DNA of 64,000 nt, from positions 34,371,501-34,435,500 of the forward strand of contig CM060883.1 of NCBI GenBank assembly GCA_030762935.1, read 5' to 3'. Source of the DNA: Hymenopus coronatus (taxonomy: Eukaryota > Arthropoda > Insecta > Mantodea > Hymenopodidae). Both the position numbers and the translations under genes were made by a program. Below are positions 53,284 through 63,542 of the stretch, piece by piece; the stretch's first letter is position 1; each line of letters opens with the position of its first letter. The notes below the pieces were generated by a model, which saw nothing but the letters and a program-made list of their open reading frames with translations, had not been told where the DNA came from and did not search any database.

Positions 53284-53724
53284 AGTGTGTAACGCCCGCT
53301 TTTGCTATTTGTGGCACCGCAGGCGATGACACTGGCAAATGAAGATGGAGCACCGGTGGAATGTGATGGCGGGGGAAACCGGAGAAACCCCGTCCCTGCG
53401 CCGCTTTGTCCACTACAAATCTCGCTTGGGATCGAACCCTAGGTGAGAAATGAAATGGCGTCTTATTTATGGATGCTCTTTAACTGTTGTGGTTCTCAGC
53501 GTTCCATTCTATATTGGGCGTAAAATATCCTTAATTTTGCTCAGAGGCCTCTCTATCAGGCTTGAGGTTCTTTTACATGCCATAAATCTACGACACGGGA
53601 CCAACGGCTTTACTTACCTTCCGAAGGAAGCCATGCTAAGGGTTTTCACGCCCGATAAAGTCCATCGTCCGGGTGAGAGGTGAAATGGCTTAACCACTCG
53701 ATCACGGCGCGGCCTCGGTTACTT
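53284..53724 (-). mobile_element. tRNA-headed SINE (family D) with a SINE C nested inside
   Basis: Body at 53284-53450 (AACGCCCGCTTTTGC, TGTGGCACCGCAGGCGATGACACTGG, GGTGGAATGTGATGGCGGGGG, B box on the minus strand AGGGTTCGATCCCAAG). The head resumes at about 53669-53724, where the minus strand reads CGCGCCGTGATCGAGTGGTTAAGCC, a strong A box. This copy gives the full family structure, about 220 bp without the insert. Confidence 0.85.
53452..53668 (-). mobile_element. 5'-truncated SINE (family C) nested in SINE D
   Basis: Family body from GGCGTCTTATTTATGGATGC to CCCGATAAAGTCCATCGTCC, lacking the tRNA-like head. The flanks GGTGAGAAATG (53441-53451) and GGTGAGAGGTG (about 53674-53684) fit an imperfect target duplication. 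The truncated end is the 5' end, as expected of incomplete reverse transcription. Confidence 0.82.
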
Positions 53725-53850
53725 TTGGAACAGATTGTACCTCAACGTGAATGTGTTTACGCTAAAAAAACCCACTACCCTTTCTCTATAGCGCTACAGT
53801 TGTGTGTGTGCTTCGGAGAACAAAACCGAGTTCTAATTATCATCATTATA

Positions 53851-53911
53851 CAGTGCGCCAGAAAAGTCTCTCCGCACTGAAAAAGGTGTCCAGGAGTTTC
53901 TTGGCGCACGG
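53851..53911. mobile_element. 61-bp TIR-only element flanked by TA
   Basis: Left tip CAGTGCGCCAGAAAAGTC; right tip reverse-complemented CCGTGCGCCAAGAAACTC. TA lies at 53849-53850 and 53912-53913. The two tips take up most of the element, with about 20 bp between them. Fits an extreme internal-deletion product of a Tc1/mariner-type transposon. Confidence 0.7.
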
Positions 53912-53913
53912 TA

Positions 53914-55708
53914 TAATTATTATTTTATCGCTACTATTAACAGCATTTGCGCATAACACACGTTATCAATTATACTTAAAATTTCTTTTCTCAAATATGC
54001 GTTCTGATTGCTAGCATCAACTTCATTATCTGGGTATATGTAACACGAGGAATTGTACCAGTCCCTTTTAAATGTAGCGTGGCCGTATTCAAACACGTGA
54101 AGCTTCAGAATGTCGAGGGGACGTTGGAGCGCATTGCAATGTTCCATTTGTCATATCCGCTTGCTAGATTTATCGCGCCCAGGTTCCACTTGCATGTCAA
54201 ACCATTCAAAACACGTACACATACATCCACACGGATCACACATTTTTTGTGGTTTATTTTTCACAGAATGTGATTATCCATGAAGTGTGGGAGCTGTTTC
54301 AAAGGCAGCCTTGCCTCCTTTGTTCCTTTATATTTTTTGCCTGAATAATTCATTACCAAAGCCAACTATTGTTTTCGCATGTCACAAATTATTTTTGTAC
54401 GTGGTTATCACACAAGTAGTGAAAATAATAGTAATCCTACAAAGGTAATTCAGGCGAAAGAGAGGGAGAGGGAGAGAGAGAACGATTGTGCAAAAAATGC
54501 TGATTAATTTAAGTATTCAGTGTACTACCATAACGTGACAGGTGCACGCTGATGGCTTTGCAAAGCACATCAAAATAAACGAAACAAGACATTTAATTTA
54601 CTTATTCAATAGAATACTGCTCTTCACAGCAACAATAAATCAGAATTTCATTAAAACACGATTGAACCGTTAGCTCTGTTTGTAAAAATGAAAAGATAAT
54701 TAAACACATTAGCTTTAATTAAATAAAAACTCAGATTTTCAACGCCTCAGCTAAGTTCAAATATTTACACTGGAATTTCATGTATACAAATCAGCAAGCA
54801 CGTATATTGGCGACGGTTTTGCTCCATAAATGTTCAATGGCTATCATTTCAATTTATGTTTTGTTTATTTTGTATAAGTTTATGTAAATATTATTAATCA
54901 ATTGGGAAGTTGGATCGTGAAACGTTTGCTGCAATTGGATATAAATATGGTTAGCGAGGATTGATTCACTTTGAAGAGTCATTTGATATGAGAAGCGATG
55001 GATTTATACAGAGCAGGGCCGGTAAGATAAGCACCTGCAGTGTGAAATGATCTAACGCTATAATCGCCCCTTCCTTTCACCTGGCAGAGGAGCGGAGAGG
55101 TTACGTGTGCAGCAGTGGCGGTTGTTCTTGAGGAACAAAAAAATACTTCTTCCAGTCTCGATTAGTAGTGGGGACGAGAGGGAGGGTGAGTTCACATCTC
55201 TTGCGCTTTCCCTGCCAGGCTTAATATAGAGTTTGGAAGATGAATGAGCAAATATTTGTAGCAGCTTTTGAGAACGATGTGATGATCCAGTTATTTTCGA
55301 AAGTTATGCTCATGAGGAACATTTCATGATGTCTTTAAAATGACTATTCTTTATCTCAGACATTTCGTTGATTAGTAACAGGTCACACGGTTGACCCTCC
55401 TCTATCCTACCCTACTATAGGTGGTGAGATGTATGTAAACAGCATATGATGTCGCGCATATAAGTCTACGACGTGGGGTGGTATTTGAGGGTAAAATGAA
55501 GGCAGATGGTAGAGCAATGATAGCAACGCAAAGGGAATCCTAATAATATAAATATGTTGACAAATAGCGAAAGGCAAATATACTTTCAATAAAATAGTAA
55601 GATAAATTACAATAAACAAGACAAGTGTGTCAGGCGTTTCGTGTCGAGCAAGAACTAATTCAGAATACCAAAGGCAAGAATTGGTAAAATAGTTAATATA
55701 CAACAAAA
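53914..55708. other. No recognisable feature
   Basis: About 1.8 kb of AT-rich, apparently low-copy sequence with a GA-rich run near 54459-54481. No coding frame with recognisable similarity. Confidence 0.35.
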
Positions 55709-55873
55709 GGTTCTTACCTTTTAGGTTGATTAGTTCGACGAGAAAAAAAATGTGTGTCGGTATGGTAGCCAGTGACCCGGATGGGGTCTCGGACGTCCCT
55801 CGGGCAGCGAGTCTGTCTGTCAAGTACTGAGAATCAAAAGCGCCCGGAATTCAAGATTCCAGACAATTTTATA
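55709..55873 (-). promoter_or_regulatory. Possible minus-strand promoter and first exon (or LTR remnant)
   Basis: On the minus strand the palindrome AGACAATTGTCT is followed by TATAAAA (55867-55873). About 45 bp further is TCAGTACTTG (initiator-like, 55821-55830), then a GC-richer stretch and AAAAGGTAAGAACC (about 55711-55724), a good splice-donor match. The spacing from TATA to initiator is longer than the usual 30 bp. A fragment of an LTR retroelement would look similar. Confidence 0.25.
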
Positions 55874-56455
55874 CTAGACAATTGTCTCTAGAGGATTCTT
55901 CAGAATCTACGCCCAGGCTCTTAATAAATCCACCAATCAAAATACAGTATTTAAAAGATAAGACAGTGCTTCCTACATGACGTGCTTGGGATTAGCCTAC
56001 GAAAGTTCACGCAGGTTCCGGGAAGTGGTGGAAAGCCCACGGGAGCTCATAAGTTGCAAAATGTGGTAAAACGTTCCATTAATCAGAGGAAGATACTTCC
56101 GGTTATAATAACAAAGAAAACCATAAAGCTTCCTCTTGTTCAACCCAAGATTCCGGTTGTTAAGAAATACAGAACTTTATAAGAAAATGGAATTCTAAAA
56201 CATTTACAATAATGTGACTTAAAACAACCAATAAGCTACTTTAAAAATACTCGTCAATCACATACGTGACAATATGGGTAATACTCCTCCTATAATTAGG
56301 TTACACTGGGTATTCTTTTTTCATAGAACCAGCTGAATAATTCAATGCCACAGCCGGAATTTGTACACGGTTCTCCCGCTCTCCTTTCGGTTACTTTGAC
56401 CATTAAGCTACTGTGACATGCCGGAATGAAAATCCTTCAATTGATTATGGTCTTC
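55874..56455. other. No recognisable feature
   Basis: About 580 bp of unassigned sequence. Confidence 0.35.
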
Positions 56456-56459
56456 ACCC

Positions 56460-57095
56460 GGTCAACCTGTCCTTCAGAGAGGCAGGGGAGCTGGAGAACC
56501 GTGTTCAAATCCCGGCTGTGACATTGAATTTTTCAGCTGCTTGCTCTCGCCGTACTTTCAATTCATCTCCAGATTTCAGTCCCGCACTATCTTCAGGTTT
56601 AACGGGATGACTCAGGTCGACCAATCTGGCTGAGGTGTTTTCGTGATTTCTCTCAGTCGCTAAGTTAAATACCGGATTGGCTATTTAATACTAAGGCCTA
56701 AAGTTCCACATTCAGTCTAAAACAGTACAAAAATTGAAAATATATGGTAATTGTAATTGCCATAGATAATGCAATCAGTAGTTTGGACGGCATCCCTTAA
56801 CTCTCTTCCTGCCGCGAAGCTAGGAGTATCGTAAATGTTAAGAAGAATGGTGTGAAGAGATGATACCTTAGAGCGCCAGCTGCATATTGCTATCTGACGA
56901 GCAAATGGTTGGTAGTGCAGCTACGATGGACGGCCCTCTAACATCATCTGCTCGGCGCTAAGCAAAGGTTGCATGAAATGGAGATGACTTTTAAAGGATA
57001 TTATCCACCGCATACCGTAAACGAGGTGCCTTCAGTCGCGATCTGACCGAGTTGTTAAAGCGACGTAAAATAACATGGAATTAAAATAAGACATC
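56460..57095 (+). mobile_element. tRNA-headed SINE-like element (family H)
   Basis: Head TCAGAGAGGCAGGGGAGCTGG (A-box-like) and CCGTGTTCAAATCCCGGC (strong B box), then TTGAATTTTTCAGCTGC, similar to 19055-19133. The right end (GTCGCGATCTGACCG, GTTAAAGCGACGTAAAATAAC) looks like a SINE tail, but the central part up to 57000 is long for a SINE and may include an insertion. Confidence 0.5.
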
Positions 57096-57123
57096 TTAAG
57101 GAAGAACCGTAACTAGTGATTTT

Positions 57124-57258
57124 GTTTTGGTAATGTTTAACGCCCTGTTATTGTGGCACCGAAAGCGATGACACTGGTGATACATGGAATGAAGATGGAG
57201 GACCGGTGGAATGCGATGGCGGGGGAAAACGGAGAACCCGGATCGTCTAGGTAAGAGT
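57124..57258 (-). mobile_element. tRNA-headed SINE (family D), head missing
   Basis: TAACGCCCTGTTATTGTGGCACC, GCGATGACACTGGTG, GACCGGTGGAATGCGATGGCGGGGG match the body. The B box and head are lost after GGATCGTCTAGG. Confidence 0.7.
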
Positions 57259-57558
57259 ACCTGGTGATGAACGGGAGAATTGCATATGGATATTCATGCA
57301 TCATAAAAGCAAATTTTTAATGGTATCTGTGTGAATTATGCTTCACTTGTGAGTTATGCTAAGGCAGGAAAGTTTGAATTTTTACCACATTGCTTCAATG
57401 AATAATTGGCATAACAGTTTTACCTTTGTCTTTGAATGTTTTTTTTTCTCTTTTTATTTGCAATTAAAGATTTGTTTTTATTATTATTATTATTGATCGT
57501 TATATATATTTTTAGATATAATAGAGATTAAGATAGAATTTAGACTCGAAGAAGTCTT
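57259..57558. other. No recognisable feature
   Basis: Spacer with T-rich and ATT-rich stretches (57440-57495). Confidence 0.3.
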
Positions 57559-58426
57559 TTTACTTTCTCTATACGTACCATGTACATAGTGTATAGAGAA
57601 GGTATTGCACTCCACCAACAAATTTGATACCGAGATTTCACCGGAAATATATGTTTTAGGGTCCCCTGCATCCAAAAAAAATAAGTATTTTTAGAAAAAG
57701 GTCCATGTGTGTGTCCGTGTGCCTGTGAACACGATAAATCAAAAACGAAAAGTCGGTAAAATACCAAACTTGGAATTTAAGTTTAGTATCTTCCAGGAAT
57801 GCGACACAAAGATTCTGAGAAAAATCCCCCCACCCCAAAGTACCCTTTACATAGAATTTTTTTCGAAAATGTTGATTTTCTAAAAAATGGCTCTAACGAT
57901 TTTGATTAAAATATCGTGTATTAAAAATATTTACCTGACAAATAAAATGTAAATTTTTAATTTTCTGGGAATAGCCTCTGAAGACTACTTTATTCTGGGT
58001 CAGTTTTACGAAATTTTGCATAACTTCTAAACCGTAAGAGATGGACAAAAACTTACCACACAACAAATGTAGAGCACTTTAAAATACACAATTTATGTTA
58101 TATACATTTTTTTCGTGGAGGGATTGTTTTTTTAGATATTCCTTGTTTTTGGTTTTAGCTATAAAAGACATACTTTTCTCATACAAGACTTTGTGAACTC
58201 GTATCCATACAAACAAAGGAACTTCAGTGACATAGCAACCAGCTTTTGACTATCACTTTAACTTATGGTACTCACTTATTTCGCTTCTACTTATAAGGAA
58301 GCAAGTAATAAGTCTATTTCTGCTAATTTTTTCTCGATTAGCAGGAAGCAAATAGAAGCATAAGCTTTTTAAACATATTTTATTGCAGAGATATAGAGAA
58401 AGTCATGTGAATGTAACACAAGATTT
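57559..58426 (-). mobile_element. HINE-A, full-length copy (868 bp)
   Basis: TTACTTTCTCTATACGTACCATGTACATAGTGTATAG hairpin end; subterminal GATATAGAGAAAGTCATGTG and 5' end ATGTAACACAAGATTTTTT, with a 2-base loss in CATCAGA. A short GT run at 57705-57722. Confidence 0.88.
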
Positions 58427-59572
58427 TTTGGTGTAGATATTATACAGCAAGTGGGTGTTTCATAAACCTGCTAATCTCTTAAAATTGAAACCCTACATGA
58501 AGACTGCTGTTTTGTATTGCAACTTCGTGCCCTCGAGGAATACCAGCAGTGTCTCAGTGCAGATGGACATTACTTACAAGAAGAACAGTATTCAGTACAG
58601 AGCATTTTACAATCAACGCGAGAATAATAAATCGGAACGGACCCCACCCCTTCGGTATAATAGAAAGCGAGTGGAGCGTAAGACGACGGCGCAAGTATGG
58701 AGAGGATCTCTAACGTTTCCATAGCGAAACGTATCTGATGCCGCCGGGCCCTATCTGCAAACCCCGAGTATTCGGGATTGTCCAAGAGACCGATAGCACC
58801 CGAAAGCGGATCGTGACACAGTTACGATGCAAGGGAGAAACTTCTATAGAGCACGCAGCTACCTCCCAACCGCAACATGCCAAACACCGTAACCTATTAT
58901 CTTCAACTCTAAAACAGATAAGGAAGATATGTGTAGAAGATAAACCACCCCGGCCTGCCGATCCGGAGAAACTGCGGAAAATCCATAGTTCACCGGAAAT
59001 TGAAGCAGGGACCTCCAGAATTTGAGTACGTTACCCTTACTGAGATTTGTTTTTACTTTCAGCCAGGTTAAGTAGAGTCGAGTCCACGGAAACTGCAGAT
59101 GTTTTTCTGCATTTACGGTGATGCATGTGTGAAATTTGGCCAAAAATGTTGGCAAATTAAAATTTATTTTATACTAAAATTATATGGATTTAAAACTTAA
59201 AACTTATTTCCCTCACTTGGCGTAATTTATATAGCAAACTGCAGCTATGCATGGGTAGACACAGATGGGCACGTATAGGCACTCCCAACTTTAAACCTTA
59301 TTCTCTCACAAACGTATATCCAAAGTTTTCCATACCCAAAATGTTCAACACGCTGCAATCTTTCACCAATTTGTTTAAAACATTTTAAACTGACTCTCAA
59401 AATAGAATTAAAGAAACTAGGCATCTTTTTCAAAGCAATGCTCAAATTTTGAAAAATAAATTATTAAATTTTGAAAAATCAAGAATTTTGAAGAGTAGGT
59501 ACGTAAAACAATTGTTCTATACTAATAAGGACTAATATAAAATGTAAACTCATTTCCTGTAAAACTGTACAT
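58427..59572. other. No recognisable feature
   Basis: About 1.15 kb, GC-richer on the left (58560-59000). Frames of up to 98 codons exist on both strands without recognisable domains. No TIRs or SINE boxes seen. Confidence 0.35.
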
Positions 59573-59707
59573 TTTTACTTTCTCTATACGCACTATGTAC
59601 ATAGTGTATAGAGAAGGTATTGCAGTCCACCCAAAAATACCGAGATTTCACTGGAAATATATGTTTTAGAGTCCTCTGTATCCAAAAAAAGCATTTTCAC
59701 AAAAAGG

Positions 59708-59755
<48 letters not shown>

Positions 59756-60434
59756 CACGATAACTCAAAAACGAAAAGTCGGTAAAATAACAAACTTGGT
59801 ATTTAAGTTCAGTATCTTCCAGGGATGCGACACGAAGATTTTGAGAAAAATCCCCCCACCCCAAACTACTCTTTACATGGAACTGTTTTATTTTCTTAAA
59901 ATGGCTCTAACGATTTTGATTAAAATACCGTATATTAAAGATACTTACCTGACAAATAAAATGTATATATTCCATTTTCTGGGAATAGCCTCGGAAGCTT
60001 ACTTTATTCTAGATGAAATTTACCGAATTTTGCATAGCTCCTAAACCATAAGAGATAGATAAAAACTTATTGCACAACAAATGTAGAGCACGTTAAAAGA
60101 CAATTTGTGTTATATACATTTCTTTCATGTAGTTGATCGTTATTTAGATATTCCTTGTTTTTGGTTTCAGCTATGAAGAACTTTACTTTTCTCATACGGG
60201 AATTTACCAACTCTGTCCATAGAAACAAAGGAACTGCAGTTACATAGCAACCAGCTTTTGACTATCACTTTAACCTGTGGTACTCCCTTGTTTCCCTTAT
60301 ACTTACAAGGAAGCAAGAAATAAGACTTTCTGCTATTTGTTTCTAGATTAGCATGAAGTAAATAGAAACATAAGCTTTTTAACAATAGTTTGTTGTAGAG
60401 ATATAGAGAAAGTCATGTAAATGGAACACATCAG
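59573..60434 (-). mobile_element. HINE-A, full-length copy (862 bp) with GT tract
   Basis: Hairpin TTCTCTATACGCACTATGTACATAGTGTATAGAGAA; 5' end GATATAGAGAAAGTCATGTAAATGG then ACATCAGATTTTTT. GT run at about 59710-59752. The plus strand is open from the GT run to about 60044 (109 codons), and its distal part is the shared antisense frame (FSIFQGCDTKILRKIPPPQT). Confidence 0.9.
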
Positions 60435-63076
60435 ATTTTTTAAAATGTATCACATGGTTCGTTTATATTAGAACTATGAATTTAGACAGTAAAATTGCCA
60501 TTGAAATAACCATGCGGGCTATCATTTCGATACTTGTAAAAATGTTTAAGATTATTGGTGGGATAACTGATATAAATTTCAATAAGATATCTTGTATTCT
60601 GTGGATTTTCCAAATGGCATATGTGTTTCATGTTAACACCGGCAGAATCTCCTTATCATTATATGTTCCATGCAGCTGCTGGATTGTCCGTCTCGTATTG
60701 GTATAAATTTAATATCAGGCACTCAAATATTTTTCTAAGAACATAGGAAAGAATAAAAAGTAAGTGTAAGACAAACATTAACTGGAGTGCTAGAAGTAGG
60801 TACGAGACGGTTTTGTATTTCTTTACCAACACTGGGAAATTTATCGGCATTATTCTATGCACTCGACTTTAAACTTTCAGCAAAGGTTGCTGAAATATAT
60901 GTTTCTACATATAGCACATTGGACGGTACGTCTTGACCTCTACAGAGGAGTTGCCATTGTGTCCAGAGACCAAGAAATAAAACTGGGGCCATTTTGCCAC
61001 TTTTGACCTCATTGCAAACACTTTGAGATATTGGTGGTTCACCAGCAGCTGTCAGCCATTAGAAAAAAGAACATCGTGAAAACGATAATGATAATACTTG
61101 ATCGTCGTTCCGTTTAGGTGTCCACTGATGGGAAGCCGTTAGCCTTCCAGCAAAAGCATATCCAATATCGGGAAAATGCTTTGACATTAGAGGACACGCC
61201 TATTCTCCATTTTTCATCCCTCTTTCCTTGTTATCCGGATCTCTTGTCGCTTTTTGTGCCGATGGGTGGGTTCTGGCAAGTCGTTTCGTGGCTAGCAGAA
61301 GATGTCCATTATAATCTTTTGTCTCCATCTCTCCTGTTATTCGTTATACCCTTTCTTAGAGTTTTTCCCTCGGCGTGGTGCTTTGGACATTGTCTTTCTG
61401 ATGAGGGGTGACATTCCATATCCGCCTCATTGCGTCCTCCATGGATATTCTTGAAACTTTCCACACAAAGGGAAACGAAAATGAAATAGCGTCAGAGAGC
61501 CGGTTTAAGAAAATGGTGTCTCAGGCAGTTCTCCAAAGATCTGAAAAGTTCTGTCAGTATTCCAGGTTCGAAAGAAATTATATCACTTTCATCTTTCAGC
61601 TTTTGTAGTCTCATCTTGTCATTTACTCTCTTCGTTATCAAAAATTGTCACGCATAATACTGAAATTAGTGGCGTATTAAATTAACTATTTTTAAGTAAA
61701 TAATGTGGAAAGGTAAACAAATATTTCAATAAATAATTTCATGTGTTACCACCGAGGTGTAATGATAAAATAGACCACGTTTCAATTCTGTTACTAGATA
61801 AGAGTCATTCCTAAAGGCAAGCATTGGGTAAGCAATTAGCTCGAAGTCAGAACGGAGAAGGTGATTAAGTTCAGGAAAACTCGGTAAGCAAGTACTCAAT
61901 TATATTTAAACTTCAATTTATGAACATTTAATATGTTCCAAAATCTAACAAATACATGTGGAAAGCGCGCGAGAACCATTTCTAAGAATTATCAAATGGT
62001 TAAAATACCTAGGGTTGAGAAGTCAACTGAGTTTGGAGCGTGCGTTTAAATAAAGGCAATTTAGAATATAATAATGATGGAGTAGTCAGTAGCAGGCGGG
62101 ACTTAGGTAGTAGCATATCTCGTTAAAATTGAGTATTCTCTTATATTACTTGCGCTTCATGATTCTTTCTATAATTTTTACTAATTACGAAAGTTAACTG
62201 CGCTAGACTGATCACTCGTTTAGTGATCTGCAACTCTCTGGATGTAATACGAGTTAGTTATAACACCTCTGGTTTAGATTAAGAATATTTTAATGATCTT
62301 AAGAAAACCAGCAACTTGTTCCAAGGAAATCAATTATTATCCTGCATAATATTCTCGTAAAATTTAACCAGCGTTTCCCATTCAAACCACAACCACGCCT
62401 ACTCTGAGAGAAAGATCTCACAGCATACAATTGGAGTAGCTATTGTGCAGTAAAGGCAGTACTAATAAATACAAGATATAAGTAATTAATAAGATAATAT
62501 AAATATATGTTATATAGATATAAGATTATGAGGTATTATTAGGGCATGTTAGCACAAACTTAGTTACAAGAGAGACGAGATAAACTGTACATAGGTGATA
62601 AAAGAAATATTTTACAAGGGCTTTGTGGAAAATAGCCAAGGAGTTGGGGGTGAGATCTATAAAAGAACTTCCTTGAGCTAAAACAGACAGCGTAAGCTTG
62701 AGGGGGCGGTGAGATTGTAAAAGCTACTGGAGAATTATTGAAAGTTAGGATAGTGTCTAGTAGCTCATGAGAAGAGACGCTACTGGGAGCGGGAAAAAAG
62801 AAGTCAGTTAGAGCACAGTTTTAATATTTAGGCAGAACAAAGGTGTTTGATATACATTCTGCAGAGACCCAAGTTCTCACAGAGATCGTACTCATTTACT
62901 GTATAGTTTTCTCCAAAACATGATTGTCCTCAAACTGGACCACCCTCTACTAACAGTGGGCCATTATAAAACAAAAGGCGACCCTGTACTAGGGGCGAGG
63001 GGCAACGTAGTAAAATCTGTTTTCTGGAGGCACCGCTTAATTGCACCTCAGTTAAGGGACCAGCAAGTGGAATACT
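60435..63076. other. No recognisable feature
   Basis: 2.6 kb, the longest stretch without an assigned repeat and so the best candidate for old host sequence. Open frames do not exceed about 97 codons and none is recognisable. Confidence 0.35.
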
Positions 63077-63100
63077 AAAAAAAAAAAAAAAAAAAAAAAA
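63077..63100. repeat. Poly(A) run
   Basis: About 24 A residues following AATACT. It could be the tail of a retroposed sequence on the plus strand, but no target duplication or body is evident. Confidence 0.6.
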
Positions 63101-63524
63101 CACTAAGCTCAAACTTTAAAGTCAGGCTAGGCCGACTTTGGAGGAAGAGTGAGGAAGGGTCTTCTCTGAAAAATACTGTGCAAGTCAGTTCGTCTTTAGG
63201 TAGTAGTACACTCAGTTGAGCTCCAGAGTGCTTCGGTCCTACATATTATTTACGTAAGAAATTTTATATGCGACATCTAAGTTTCATTTGTAAGTGAACC
63301 ATGTAATAGCTGTAACAACGCCCTCCGGCATGTGACCGCTCTGGTATGCGGCAGTGAAGCTAGAACGAAACATCGCAGTTCGATATACTAAACGCCGGCG
63401 TGACGCAAAAAGGTACCCCGGAACGTTACACTTCACGCCTCATCATGATTCCACTTTTACGCCCTTCAGTTCGGTTTTCATTTCCTTCATTTCGGCCAGC
63501 AATCTCTTCATCTCGACTTCTTTA

Positions 63525-63542
63525 TCCCACTTCTGACACCAA
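63525..63542 (-). other. LTR retrotransposon primer-binding site
   Basis: The minus strand reads TTGGTGTCAGAAGTGGGA immediately after an LTR ending in CTACA. A TGGTGTCAGAAGTGGGAT-type sequence right after CA at an LTR end is typical of a tRNA primer-binding site in Gypsy- and BEL-type elements. I do not assign the tRNA. Confidence 0.7.

Noticed and set aside
55407..55823. Hydrophobic 138-codon frame as a membrane protein
   Set aside because: It starts at a TTG codon, so no proper start exists, and it runs through an apparent splice donor into AT-rich sequence. Hydrophobic residues are expected there by composition.
1..60434. HINE-A as an ordinary MITE with terminal inverted repeats
   Set aside because: The short inverted repeats are asymmetric (one terminal, one about 23 bp inside), only one end has the long hairpin, and I could not find paired target duplications. 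Kept as the main alternative.
60435..63076. Exons of a host gene in the largest unassigned stretch
   Set aside because: No frame over about 97 codons, no recognisable domain, and no coherent chain of splice sites. I could not support any exon.
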